A DNA stretch of 64,000 nt from Amyelois transitella. Taxonomy: Eukaryota; Arthropoda; Insecta; Lepidoptera; Pyralidae. The position numbers and the translations under genes are program-made. Shown here piece after piece: positions 12,205 to 22,763 of this stretch. Every line of letters begins with the position of its first letter. Within the stretch, counting starts at the first letter, position 1. The notes beneath the pieces were generated by a model, which worked only from the letters and a program-made list of their open reading frames with translations, was not told where the DNA came from and searched no databases. The stretch spans positions 5,766,001 through 5,830,000 of the forward strand of contig NC_083520.1 in assembly GCF_032362555.1 (NCBI RefSeq), given 5' to 3'.

Positions 12205-12293
12205 CGACCGCCGCCCGCACCTCTTTCGTTCCCCTTCGTCGTCATACCCCCGCGCCCCTGTACTCCGCGGGCGAGGACTCATTTAGGCGGTTC
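12205..12293 (-). repeat. Right terminal inverted repeat
   Basis: Reverse complement of 10257-10345 with three mismatches. It ends GGCGGTTC followed by the TA target duplication. Confidence 0.93.
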
Positions 12294-12534
12294 TACTTAT
12301 GGTTTGAGTGTATTATCAGACACCTTCCTTCCTTTCTTTTATTTAAACAGACAGTTTTTTCCGTAGCTTTTATTCACATTATTTTATAAAAAAACAAATA
12401 TTTTCTAAAAATTGAATTTATACAAAGAATTTTTTAAAGTTATCATCCTTTACAATTCTTTATATCAATATTCTGTATCGTTTTTTTTATACATACATAC
12501 ATATATAATCATGAAATGGCTTCATAATCCCAAG

Positions 12535-12600
12535 TTTATTAGCTTTCCCTTGATTGACTTTTACAATGTGCAAGGGAACAGAAGCCTGGTAGCGATATCA
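12535..12600 (+). repeat. Dispersed repeat shared with 55300-55360
   Basis: CCCTTGATTGACTTTTACAA here matches CCCTTGATTGACTTTAACAA near 55317. Both are followed by a diverged AGGGAAC/GAAGGAG stretch. Two ordered matches indicate an old interspersed repeat of unknown class. Confidence 0.4.
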
Positions 12601-13619
12601 TGGCAGCTTGCAATTGCATTACTTTCATCATTATTACTACTGTTATTCTGTATATTAGTATTAATTTCAACTAGATGTTTACATAAAAGCATTTTCAGTA
12701 AAAGCAGAGCACATACAGATAGACATACAGTCAGACATACAGTATTTGGCATTTATTACATTAAGTGTGGATTATATAATGTTACCATGAGTCAGATTCA
12801 GACTCCTGACCTTATCATACGTGTGATTACAATATCTGCGACATTTTAACATATGTTTACTTAGTTCTATTTATGTTTTGGTTCGTTATCACATTCCTTC
12901 CACTCTTAACTTTATGAAGCTTATCTTGTCAAAACATTTCCTTATATTTTCTAGTAAATAGAGCAGTTTTCCTTTGGGATTTCTTTGTGTACGGCATGGT
13001 ACACAAATACACGCACGTATGAGATATGCAAAATCATGCATCATCGCCGTTAATAAAAACTGAGATGATGATAATGACAACGCAATACATGGCACCACAA
13101 GGAAGTACATTTTTTGATTTATGTAGAATTTCTGAAAATCTTTGTGTTTGTAAATAATCACTAATAAGGAGTTTTTAAATACAAAACTTAGTATTCGCAC
13201 TCAACAATTTTGTTTCTCTAATAATACCTGGGTGTATTTCGTAAAGAGGTGTGGTATAGTACAAATTTCTCATGATATCGTTTTATCAGCTGTTATCTCT
13301 CGATCGATCTCATATCGCCCTAGTTCTAATCTACTAATCGTGTCATGAACGTAGGAATTGATTGCAAATTCACAGTAAACCTTATCAATGGTCAATATAT
13401 TGTGGAAATGATTTGGTGAAAAACGACTTGTAATAAAGAATTTGCATGTTGCTTTACACACAAATCCACTTTCCCATTTATAATATTAGAATGAAAGTAC
13501 CTACCTATGGATTATGGTAATTTTTCCAATAATAATTTTATTTAGTGGTCTGTTTTTGACAAAACTCATCTTTTCTTTCTACCGCAAATCACTATCTGCC
13601 TTATTATTATACCTAAAAG

Positions 13620-13705
13620 TCTTCTATCTCCTTTAACTCCGGTTACATTCTCACCTCTTAGGAGAAGATCCAGGGGTGCACTTCTTGACCATGATCATTG
13701 TATTT
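13620..13705 (-). repeat. tRNA-SINE fragment
   Basis: It carries the CCGGTTACATTCTCACCTCTT block and GACCATGATCAT, corresponding on the minus strand to the 3' end of the tRNA-headed SINE. Confidence 0.5.
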
Positions 13706-15063
13706 GTTTTCCGAATTTTAAGCTGAATCCATTCAGTAGCTTTGATTTGTATATTGATAATTATGGCGTAACAGTTCTTTAAATATTGAAATACTTGTAT
13801 AATCTTTAGTGGACTATGAAGTACATCCACTTAGAGGTGATTTTACGTTACAATGCAGTAAACAAATTCAATTTCGGTTATTCATCTATAAAGCATAATA
13901 TTATAGACATTTTGATATTAAAAAGATTTTAAGAGTACGTTCTTAAAGTAAGTACAGGTATATGTATCTATTTTTATTAATTACTGCTTAGAAAAATGGC
14001 CAGTATTTCATGCTCAGGATAGGGGCAAGTCTATTTTAAGAGGGTACTGGCAGCCTAGATAGTCACTGCATGGGGCAACGACCAACCGATGCACCGACAC
14101 GTTTAACTTTTTTTTTAAAAGTCATCGACCTACGGCAATCGTACCGCCATCAATTAGCCGGGAATGAGATGTCTGTGGTAAAAACTGCGCAACAAAGAAA
14201 TGACGAAACTAAATGACCTTTGTTGAACGAAAGTTTCATTACTCACTCCTTTACTTTGAAATGTTTGTTTAATGATAACTTAACTTTTTGTTGCGGGACT
14301 TTACACAGATCATCTATTACTTTCATGTATATTAGTTACATGTTTTTTTTTTGTTATAATCATTTTATAATATTTACAATTAAACTACACTTTACATATT
14401 TTGTGTAGCAGTTGGAAAGATGCGTGATTTTGAGTATGTATGTACCTATATAAAAAATATATTTCGAAAATTAATTCAGAAGAAAGTGGACAAATAGACA
14501 AATAGCCACAACATGATTTTGCTTTTTTGCATACGCAGTGCAAATAAATGTAACGCGAAGTTACAAATCAGTCATAAGTAATAATATTTAATTGTATTGA
14601 TAGAGTCTAATGACTCTACGCGTTGATGTCTTTCGTTAATACGAAAGTTAAATTTCTCAGGAATGACTTTTAATATAAATCTTACGTTTTACTATTGGAA
14701 ATCAGATAAACAAGGTTCATTTTTATTATAATAAAAAGACATGGAGATATTATTTTGTATGGATCATAGTGGAGTTAGCGATTTGTTTTATTCTATAGAA
14801 AGATAGTCGATTGTTTAATTTCAAGTAGCTATTATGAATGCGACGCAGACAATAGGGATAGCCGCTTATGGCCACGTTGGGAACAAAGCGCGGACGTTAT
14901 ACGATTTTCGGTCATACGTTAGCAAGTTACGTATAAGGCTTCATAGAGATAATGGATACAAGTATATGGTCCTCTCGCTCGTTTTCTGTGTGTCCTTCTC
15001 GCACGTAGAGGATACGTCATCGCAGAAACCAGCCAGCCAATTGACCGGTATACCGCCAACCTT

Positions 15064-15102
15064 CAGTTTTTCTTTTATTTATAACTCGTTCGTTCGGGCT
15101 GG
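15064..15102 (+). promoter_or_regulatory. Possible transcription start and 5' untranslated exon
   Basis: TCAGTT at 15064-15069 resembles an arthropod initiator, and a consensus donor (GG|GTAAGTT) begins at 15103. A good acceptor (TTGTTTCACTTAG) ends at 15823, so a short leader exon could be spliced to 15824 just upstream of the CRAL-TRIO coding region. This is inferred from splice motifs only. Confidence 0.3.
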
Positions 15103-15214
15103 GTAAGTTATGCTGCCTTCACATGGCCCGAGATACTTGATCGACAGCTGGTACGTCCGTTACATCGCTTAAGCCTATGCTAATAAATATGCGTGACTTT
15201 CAGGTAACCCTTAT

Positions 15215-15355
15215 AATGTCCTGCCTCAGTTGCCTGAATGTGTAGGTTCCACACAATGTTTTCCCTCACCGTAAAAGCATCGGTTAGTTATTAAACTTAT
15301 GTTCATAACTTCGAAAATAGTCATTGTACATTGTACATGGCCGCGGCCGGTGCCT
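15215..15355 (-). repeat. tRNA-SINE fragment
   Basis: CAGTTGCCTGAATGTGTAGG, a TTTTCCCTCACCGT block and CATGGCCGCGG appear in the order expected for the minus-strand tRNA-headed SINE. The copy is diverged and lies in the putative leader intron of the CRAL-TRIO gene. Confidence 0.6.
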
Positions 15356-16023
15356 TTATGCTCAACCGAGTTTTATCATTTAAATAAAATTTGCATTTTA
15401 TATTAAATCACCATAAAAATGTCGACTGTCAAGTATTAGTCAAGTGAACTTTTTTCACTTGGTTTATACTTCATATTCGACTAAAATATGTTTTTCATAA
15501 AATCAGCACTTACTGTTGGTAATTAAAGCGGCGTTTTTATTTATACACGCAGCAGTATAACAAGCTACTCAAATTCAAGCAATTTGACTTCATGACCGCA
15601 ACATAGATATTTGCGAAGGGGTAACTTGACATGCTGTCGACTTTATCAGTTTTACGTGTAAAATTATGTTACGCGTGAAAACTATTATGATTTGGAATTA
15701 AAATTGAATCATAAAATATTAAGTTTGAAGTTCAAATTCAAAAATTTAAGAACCGTATAGCACAAGCCAAGAAAAAGCTAATACAAAAAGGCGTGCAGGG
15801 TAAATCGATTTTGTTTCACTTAGTAATCAAGGTCGTAATACAACAAGTTCACTTGTGCAAGTAACTAAGCTGTGTAAAGGAAGCATTTTACGGTTTAATG
15901 AACGGATAGCGATGGCGGCGGCGCACGGCGCAAACTCGGTGCGCAGTCGGCCCCGAGACCCAGGCGGCGCGCGCGCAACGACCGTAGGCTTGTGAAAGGT
16001 TGGATGACTCATCATCACCGGCC

Positions 16024-17022
16024 ATGAACGAGTACGCCGAATACGATTGGAAGTTGCATCAAATGCAGAACGAGCGTCTCTGCGAAGTCACCAGGAAGCG
16101 ACTCACCGATGGCGACAGGCAACGTGCTCTAGATGGATTAAAAGAGGCTGTGGACTCGAGCCTAAACCTCGCATTACGCGACAAAAGTCGGTGTCAGGAC
16201 GACAACTTTTTAAGGAGGTTCCTGTACGCAAGCAAACATGATGTGCAACAAAGTTTTGAATTATTGGTACGTTATCATCAAAATCGAAGAGAACATCCCG
16301 AGTTGTGGGCACAAGCAGATGGCGGAGTGCTGCGAGCATTGGCAGATGGACTTCCCGGCGTGCTAGCTGAAAGAGACCGTCGAGGTCGATGTGTACTACT
16401 CATGTTTGCTTCTAATTGGATACCACATGCTTGTCCGCTCCTCTCAGTTTGTAGAGCTTTAATTCTCACCCTCGAGCATACTTTGGCCGATGTTCAAAAC
16501 CAAGCTAATGGATATGTCATCATCGTGGATTGGAGTGAATTCACTTTTAAACAATCGTGTAGTTTACAAGCTAAAGTGTTGAAGCTTCTAATTGACTGCC
16601 TTCAAGATTGCATGCCGGTGCGGTTTAAAAGCATACATTTCATCGGGCAACCTTGGTATGTGGAAACGGCTCTCGCAGTAATAAAACCGTATCTGAAAGC
16701 GAAGACGCGAGAACGAATAGTGCTACATGGAAACAACCTATCGACACTTCACGATTCGCTGCCGCTGGACATACTCCCTGCGGAATTAGGGGGAGAGGGG
16801 CCCTCATATAATTCCGAGCGGTGGTTACAGGAATTCTGCCGAAGCGAAAAGATAGTCCCCTCACCTGTCAGCTCTGTTCCTGTCGCACATACGCCTGCAT
16901 TTGAAAATGATCCACCCTCAGCTAAATTAAATAAAACTTATATTCAGAAGGATAACGCAAATTTCTCATTTCATGGAAACGAGAAGAGTGCGAAGTCAGA
17001 GTTACTGCGTGATAAAGATTGA
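16024..17022 (+). CDS. CRAL-TRIO (SEC14-like) lipid-transfer protein
   Basis: A single-exon frame of 332 residues. The N-terminal third (about 34-85) is a CRAL-TRIO_N helical unit with DDNFLRRFLYASKHDVQQSF. The lipid-binding SEC14 domain covers about 100-265, including the NGYVIIVDWSEFTFKQ strand, FKSIHFIGQPWYVE and the closing LPLDILPAELGGEGP motif. Proteins of this group (clavesin, alpha-tocopherol transfer and retinaldehyde-binding types) carry a hydrophobic ligand, often docking on phosphoinositide membranes. The ligand here is unknown. The last 65 residues are polar, serine-rich and probably disordered. There is no signal peptide. I chose the ATG at 16024 (GCCATGAA, good context) because an in-frame extension to 16000 begins with TTG. 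The gene and its flanks are GC-richer than the surroundings. Confidence 0.9.
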   Translation: MNEYAEYDWKLHQMQNERLCEVTRKRLTDGDRQRALDGLKEAVDSSLNLALRDKSRCQDDNFLRRFLYASKHDVQQSFELLVRYHQNRREHPELWAQADGGVLRALADGLPGVLAERDRRGRCVLLMFASNWIPHACPLLSVCRALILTLEHTLADVQNQANGYVIIVDWSEFTFKQSCSLQAKVLKLLIDCLQDCMPVRFKSIHFIGQPWYVETALAVIKPYLKAKTRERIVLHGNNLSTLHDSLPLDILPAELGGEGPSYNSERWLQEFCRSEKIVPSPVSSVPVAHTPAFENDPPSAKLNKTYIQKDNANFSFHGNEKSAKSELLRDKD

Positions 17023-17620
17023 CCTTATCGCTTTGATCGATCGCGTCGTGGATAATGGACAGTTCTGGGTGTAAGCACAGTTTATTGTCGTCTGTGTACG
17101 TGCTGCAGGCGTTATTTGTGATATCGAGTGTATTGTTAATTTATTGTCTAGAGACTGTCGGGTGCATTGATTTAGAAAGCAGATGGAATATATTATTAAG
17201 TATATTTATAAATGACCAGGGATTTGAGCGTCGGTTAGTAGAGAGTTCACATCGTGGTCGTTTAATTAATGAGTCAGTCAGGTTTATGGTGCGCGGGGAC
17301 CGAGGCGGCGCATCCCGGCGCAGGCAGCGCATGTAACGGTGTCGAGCTCTCGTTTTGCCCGACTCCGGCGCACGCATCCGCTGTAGATCGCGAGCGTTCC
17401 ACTCGTTTTTCACTGCATTTTTAAAGAATTCAAATTATTTATTTAACTAACTCTTACCCTGTAAGACAATCTCACCATGCTATCACTCTATGTTAGGCGT
17501 CGTGGCTAACAATAATACGCTTTGTTTGTGAGGCTTGTTGCGCATTTACTATTATGTTTAAGTCTATGTTTGGAAAATATACGAAGCAGAGAACAAGTGA
17601 AATATTTAAATAATAAATAT
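17023..17620 (+). other. Probable 3' untranslated region of the CRAL-TRIO gene
   Basis: GC-rich sequence continues to about 17420 and then turns AT-rich. An AATAAA lies at 17612-17617, and further ones occur near 17905 and 18121. Short frames here lack coding character. Transcript end is inferred. Confidence 0.4.
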
Positions 17621-17801
17621 CTATTATATTTTGTTAGCAATTGTTCGGGCTGATGAGAGTCAATGTCAAAGATGAATGTGATTGTTGGCAACTATTGGAA
17701 CAGTATTACTGGTTAGTCGGCCTTTATTCGGTTTATAGCTCTCTGTAACGATTCTTCTCCATTAAATAATTAAGTTTTAAGAGCTTTAGGTAAGATAACT
17801 A

Positions 17802-17966
17802 TAGTGCCCGGCACGTAAGTTGAACCAAAATTCTATGGACGCTGTGCAAAAGATTGTTTAGATAAAAAATTACTAAGTACTGCGTCTTCAGAAAGTGTCA
17901 ACATAATAAAAGAATTATTATAAAAAAAAATTGTCAAATTCTTTGGTCAACATATGCCGGGTGCTA
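17802..17966. mobile_element. MITE, 165 bp, TA-flanked (CCCGGCA family, copy 1)
   Basis: The left end TAGTGCCCGGCACGTAAGTT and the right end (reverse complement) TAGCACCCGGCATATGTTGA are imperfect inverted repeats of about 30 bases. TA is duplicated outside (17800-17801 and 17967-17968). There is no coding capacity. A second, 84-bp copy with the same termini lies at 49667-49750. Confidence 0.7.
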
Positions 17967-18924
17967 TACGTTAAATTTATTGTAAATACCTATGCGCTGC
18001 TGTGACGATAAACAATAATTTATCTATCACTAATGTTATTATTGAATAATCATCATAAATTTTAACTACATGATGACAATTTGTGACTGAAATTGTTACT
18101 CTCCATTGATATTATAATGTAATAAATGTATTGACATTTAAAACTTTGTCTTTATATTCATTAAACCATGAAATACTAAATTCCTGAATTTAGGATTACA
18201 ACACTTTGATGATATATGATGCTTGTTGATTAGAGCTGTGACAATCAACACTTGGACTCTAGATAATAATAATTTTAGATAAAATATACGAAACCTTACA
18301 TGGCAGCTACCTTCAATGTCATTATTTGCTTGTTTCGTAGACACAGTCCTTTTCTTTAACAGTAGTCAAATGTTTGACGACAAAAATATAAATATTTTAT
18401 TCGCAAAATGTATCACATTTCACCAGAAAAAAGTATAGAGGCCAAATGTCATGATTGGTTCAAGAACAAATGAAAGAAAATTCGTGATTTTTCTAATAAT
18501 ATTAAAAGTCATATTGAGCTGATGATACCAATTTATTTTAAAAATTTTTTAAATGTTACGCAGCTTACATGCTGAACTCTACGACGTAGATTCCCTAGGT
18601 ACATAAATGATGACATAATATTTTAACTTATATTCCTATAAATATTTTGTTTATCTTTTCTCAGTAAATTCGTATTATGATTATTTTTGTTTAAGATTTG
18701 TACTGAAATTTAATTTTTCTTTGTTCATCCATAAATTTGAAGGAACAATAAAGCGATAAATGACACACACGCTTTGGTAACGTTTGTAGTTTATTTTACA
18801 ATCATGTCAGTTTATCGCCAATATGTAGTTGATGCCTCTGGTTTGTTAGTTGTTATAAATGTAACTATGGCATGGAAATTATTCAAGGAAAAATAAAAAA
18901 ATATTGTATTTACTCCTTTTATCC

Positions 18925-18984
18925 TATATAAAGAAGAAGCGAATGTTCCTCGAACTAAAATACAAAGTACAACATTGATCATGG
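18925..18984 (+). promoter_or_regulatory. TATA promoter with ATG mini-exon
   Basis: TATATAAAG at 18925-18933 is followed 48 bases later by ATGG|GTAAGTATT (ATG 18981, donor 18985). A TATA box with a start codon immediately upstream of a consensus donor is a layout common in insect secreted-protein genes such as cuticle or chorion genes. Transcription would start near 18955. No transcript data support it. Confidence 0.4.
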
Positions 18985-19257
18985 GTAAGTATTGTTTAAC
19001 CTTGGTGTGTACTTAGCCGCTTCACTATGATACCTACAAATATATTTTTCAGAAAAATTACAGAAAAATATTGTTTTTACATAAATGGAAACACTATTTA
19101 TTTCGTTTATCAACTTGCGTCAGTCAGTCTTGCGCCCATTGACTCTGTTTACCCCATCACACAATATAAATATGCGTGTGTGCAAAATTCAGTTTTCAGC
19201 GAACTTGAGAATTGTTGTCAAATGAAGGTTTATAAACGAAAAATTGAACTTACTTAA
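18981..19257 (+). CDS. Candidate small two-exon gene, unrecognised
   Basis: If the mini-exon ATGG (18981-18984) is spliced to the acceptor TTACAG ending at 19063, the frame is open for 64 further codons to a TAA at 19255-19257. AATAAA (19256-19261) overlaps that stop. The product would be about 65 residues, beginning with aromatic and hydrophobic residues (EKYCFYINGNTIYFVY) and ending basic. I do not recognise it and it lacks a classical signal peptide. Chance remains likely. Confidence 0.22.
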
Positions 19258-19319
19258 TAAATTAGGTACTTAGAATTTGAGTGTCGGTTGTCAAACAGTT
19301 AAGGCTTTAATGCATAAGT

Positions 19320-19605
19320 AATGCGTGTGGAGCACAGGTTCTAAACCTACCTCAGCCATGTACCATTGACTCTTTTCTGAGTTATGACATTAGTTTGAGT
19401 GCTAATTGATGTTCTTACGGCGAGGAAAAACATCATGAGGAAACTTGCACAAACGAATGTACGAAACCATGATTGAATGTGGGTCAGGTTGGTGTAAAAA
19501 CCTGACTCACCCAATGCAGGATCATGATCGTAAAGTCGCACCCCGGTGAAGTCGCTCTCCAGTAAGGTGAGGATGTAACCGGGACGAACGAGGAACGAGT
19601 AGGAA
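19320..19605 (+). mobile_element. tRNA-SINE copy
   Basis: It contains CATGTACCATTGACT, AAAAACATCATGAGGAAACT, CCTGACTCACCCAATGCAGG and GTGAGGATGTAACCGGGAC in the order of the full copy at 24497-24880. The tRNA-like head is degraded. Confidence 0.7.
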
Positions 19606-20344
19606 GAAGATGACTAAGAATAACACAATAACAATGTACTATGACTAGTACTATTAATTATATCTGTATTTACAAATAAACATAATTTGATTTTATGTAA
19701 AAAAGAAGTGTTTCCGCAGGTTATTTGGGCGCTTAGGTGCCCAAATTAAAAGCATAAATGCAAAGGTTGCTTTAATACAGAAGTCATGATAGTTCTCTTA
19801 ACTAAATACTTTCTAAATGTAGAAACTAGCAATTCATTTTAAGAATCGATAGTGATCTATTGTTTATTTCTATAAGGCGTCTTTCGTCGTTTTTCAATTC
19901 ATCAGCTCAGCAGATATGCATATTCATGATCCTTATGAACTCCAGTATCTCAAAATCTGAAGTGATATTTATTTATTATTAATTTTTATTATATACTCAC
20001 AGCATTAGTGTAGTAGTTAGTACCTAATTAGTTTACAATAATGATACTGTCATTATTATAGCTACCTAATTTATAAAAGTATTTTCCTCTCTTTCTCTCC
20101 TTTATTGATTGCTAGATCGACTCAGCGTGTGCGATTCATTTCTTCTCTTATCATTGACATAAATATTTAAATTATTTCTGAATACTACGAGAACGGAGTC
20201 GCTGACGTCAATTAGTGTAGTATAACTTTAATTGATGCGGTGCGGTGTACGGAATAATCAATCATGTGAGGTCACGTGGTCATGACATCCGCCGCAACAG
20301 CGGAAGGAAAGCACGACACCTTATATTTTAATCCTTTTGCAGTG

Positions 20345-20547
20345 TTACCAACTTAGCGCTTTCGATGATAGATCTATTGCTTTTTGGCATTTCTCAATAT
20401 TCAGTTTATCTTCTTGCGCCATTTGCAGCTTTGTAGCGCTTAACATTTGAGACAGTTCTGAGATCAAAAACCAACCAAAAATGGGCCCCTCGAGGCCATT
20501 TTGAGAACGCAACCACTGCTGACATGTGGGTTTATTGGCTAATATTA
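20345..20547 (-). pseudogene. Gene fragment or terminal exon, unrecognised
   Basis: On the minus strand a possible acceptor (AATATTAG) is followed by about 62 open codons ending in TAA at 20345-20347. The peptide looks like real helical protein rather than AT-rich noise, with stretches such as QNGLEGPIFGWFLISELSQ and LNIEKCQKAIDLSSKAL. Codon use is varied. No upstream exon is evident within a few kb on this strand, so it may be an orphaned 3' exon or retrocopy fragment. I do not recognise the family. Confidence 0.35.
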
Positions 20548-20884
20548 TCATCAAAATATTTTAAAAATAGTAATTTTTTTGTCTAGTTAAACCAATCTAA
20601 TTCGCATTTGTGTTCATTTCAGTGCTCTTTCACCAGTAATAGTTGGCAATATGCTGCGGGTCGCGGGTCATTGGCTGATGGAGCCAATTTAATGTTATTA
20701 CTTGTATTGTTTTAAAAAAAGACAACTTCCTGGAAGTGATATAGTATCTACATGTTCTGGCTGTGACTAGCATTTTAATACCCAATCAACTACTACTATA
20801 TCATTTAAAAGGTAATAAGTAAAAATAAATGTATTTACGAGAAGTTGTAACGTATGCGCCAGTGTCAGAGAAAAATTATATTGT

Positions 20885-20971
20885 AATATATACAGGACAA
20901 AATAACACAGAATTAGTAAGCCTCGATATAGTTCGAGACCTGTGTTACGAGATACTAAATCAACGATACTA
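20885..20971 (-). repeat. Dispersed repeat copy 2, split by the Helitron
   Basis: It is the reverse complement of part of 905-1075 (CTCGTAACACAGGTCTCGAAC and GTATCGTTGATTTAG). The repeat continues at 22746 after the Helitron. Joining the two flanks restores ACGATACTATATT, as in the copy at 905-1075. Confidence 0.65.
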
Positions 20972-21414
20972 TCTTCTATATATATAAAACTCTTCCGTTA
21001 CTGAGTGACTGACTGACAGACAACGCACAGTCGAAACTACTGGTCGTAGACAGCTGAAATTTGGAATGTAGGTTCCTTGGGATATGTAGGGGAGCACTAA
21101 GAAAGGATTTTTGGAAATTCAACCCCCAAGGGGGGGAAAAGGGGTAAAAACGTTTCTATGAAAAATCTTATTCCTTGGGTTTATAAACTTGAAACTTGGC
21201 ATGAACACGTACATAGGCAAGTAAATATGTTTGACATTATAAGTTTTTTCAAACTACCCTCCAATCGTGATTTAGGGGGTGCGATTGGGTGACTGATTTA
21301 TTAACGCACAGCCGAAACCGCTCGGTATAGGAGTCTGAGATTTTGAACAGAGGTTCCTTTAATAACATAAGTGAGCACTAAGAAGGGATTTTTGAAATGT
21401 CAACACCCAAGGGG

Positions 21415-21600
21415 GGGAAACGGGATAAACTGAGCCGGGGCTGCGGGAAAGTTCTAACGAGATACCGTGGCCCCGGAACGCAAAGGGCAACTGAAGGAAC
21501 GAGGTGGGATTTAGTCAGTAAAAGTCTGACACTCCCTTCCGTTCCACCCAGAGCGGGAGAGGTCATTTGATGATTTCCCATCCTTAAAAAAAAAGACTTT
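21415..21600 (+). mobile_element. SINE-like insertion nested in the Helitron
   Basis: A GC-rich block with GGTGGGATTTAGTCAGTAAA, GTCTGACACTCCC and GAGGTCATTTGATGATTTCC interrupts the AT-rich Helitron body and ends in an A-run (AAAAAAAAAG). The order of blocks is one I associate with a common lepidopteran short retroposon. Exact ends are uncertain. Confidence 0.5.
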
Positions 21601-22607
21601 GTATGACAACTTTCAGTCGTCTCTTTAACATACATAATAACATACATAATTATGTACATACATGCATAACATTAATAACATCACGCCTTTAAATCCCTAT
21701 TTTGTGTTAACACTACCCATACAAACAGCTAAAAGGAAACAAGTGAAGAGACGAAATTTGTCCGCATCCATTTTCACCTAAATTCTTAACGTTAATGAGA
21801 TTTACTTTTTATTATCAGGTCAACCTAATAGCCTCACATGTACGCATAACTTCGTAATAATTTTCTTTCAACTCCTAACCGTTGAGGAGTTGTACCTTCC
21901 ATCATCAGCTCATTCACATGGGATGATGACTATCAGACGCAAATACTTAAACAGATCTATGAAATTGTCAAAAACGTAATTGCCTGTAAATTTGAGGTTT
22001 GCCCTTGATTTCCCTGGAATACCATCATCAGATCCTGACTAGGTAACAACGGGACCAACTTGAAAGTATACTCTACCGAACAAAAAAGAATCACGTAAAT
22101 CGGTCCATAAATCTCGGCGTAATCGGTATGCATAAATAAAACACCCGAATTTTATTTTCTATTAACTATCACGAGTTGTCTCGATGCTCGATAGATGGCG
22201 TTGGCATCGAGATAGATCGCGCTATGGTTTCGTTACCGTCATTTAGCTAGGTAGCGTAAAATATTTTAATTTATCGTGTAATTTTAGCAGCGCCCCTAGC
22301 GGACATACGCGAAACTACATACATATTACACACTACAAATATTTTGATTTGATGAAATTATTATTCGTTTGATTCATTAACTTTTAACTTGACTTATTTA
22401 ACTTATTTTACTCTCTATTTCAGTTAATTTTTGATTTGTTGATTAGATTTGATATTTTTGATAGTATATTTAGTTAATGTTGGATAAGTTTTATAGTGTG
22501 AGTTGATTTTTTAATATATTCTTCATATTTTATTCATTTCTTTGTTACTTTATTAGTCTTAGTTAATTTCCATAGATATAGTTTTAGTTAAAAAATTTCT
22601 AATTAAA

Positions 22608-22745
22608 ATGGTTCAAGAAATTTTGTTTGTTAATGGGAATTATATTCCTCATGCTGTGGTAGATATAGAAAATGATGGAGCCTGTTTATTTAGAGCTTTA
22701 TCTTTTTCGAATTACACGTGGGCGAAGCCGCGGGCGGAAAGCTAG
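22608..22745 (+). pseudogene. Truncated OTU-type cysteine protease gene start
   Basis: An ATG at 22608 opens a 45-codon frame whose first 35 residues match the N-terminus of an OTU domain. D23-G24-A25-C26 and LFRALSF form the catalytic Asp/Cys loop. After residue 35 the frame runs into the Helitron 3' terminus and stops on the TAG of the terminal CTAG. The remainder of the domain, including the catalytic histidine, is missing, so no active protease is expected. OTU domains accompany Rep/helicase genes in some autonomous Helitron or Helentron lineages. This is therefore probably an internal-deletion remnant of such a parent, although host capture is possible. Confidence 0.7.
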
Positions 22746-22763
22746 TATTATATTATTTTATTG

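Larger units (their letters stand above)
10257..12293 (+). mobile_element. Complete Tc1/mariner-type DNA transposon (2,037 bp)
   Basis: The ends are 89-bp inverted repeats starting GAACCGCCTAAATGAGTCC (10257-10345 and 12205-12293), which differ at three positions. Directly outside lie TA dinucleotides (10255-10256 and 12294-12295), the target duplication of the Tc1/mariner/IS630 superfamily. The repeats are strongly GC-rich while the interior is AT-rich. Near-identical termini and an uninterrupted transposase suggest a recent insertion. Spacing of the catalytic residues places it among the long-spacing DDE lineages (near the type described as DD82E), an assignment made from memory. Confidence 0.93.
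20972..22745 (+). mobile_element. Helitron, non-autonomous, 1,774 bp
   Basis: The element starts TCTTCTATATATATAAAACT and ends with a GC-rich hairpin (GCCGCGGGC) followed shortly by CTAG. It lies between A (20971) and T (22746), the standard Helitron target. It has no terminal inverted repeats and no target duplication. The left part repeats a roughly 280-base module, with matching blocks at about 21020-21140 and 21302-21425. The right end carries a fragment of an OTU-type gene (22608-22745). No Rep/helicase coding sequence is present. It was inserted into an older dispersed repeat, which confirms both ends. Confidence 0.88.

Noticed and set aside
12000-12389. 129-codon frame
   Set aside because: It crosses the right inverted repeat and the transposon border, so it cannot be a single evolved gene.
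16000-16023. N-terminal extension of the CRAL-TRIO protein by eight residues
   Set aside because: The extended frame begins with TTG, which is not a likely start in an insect. The ATG at 16024 has good context.
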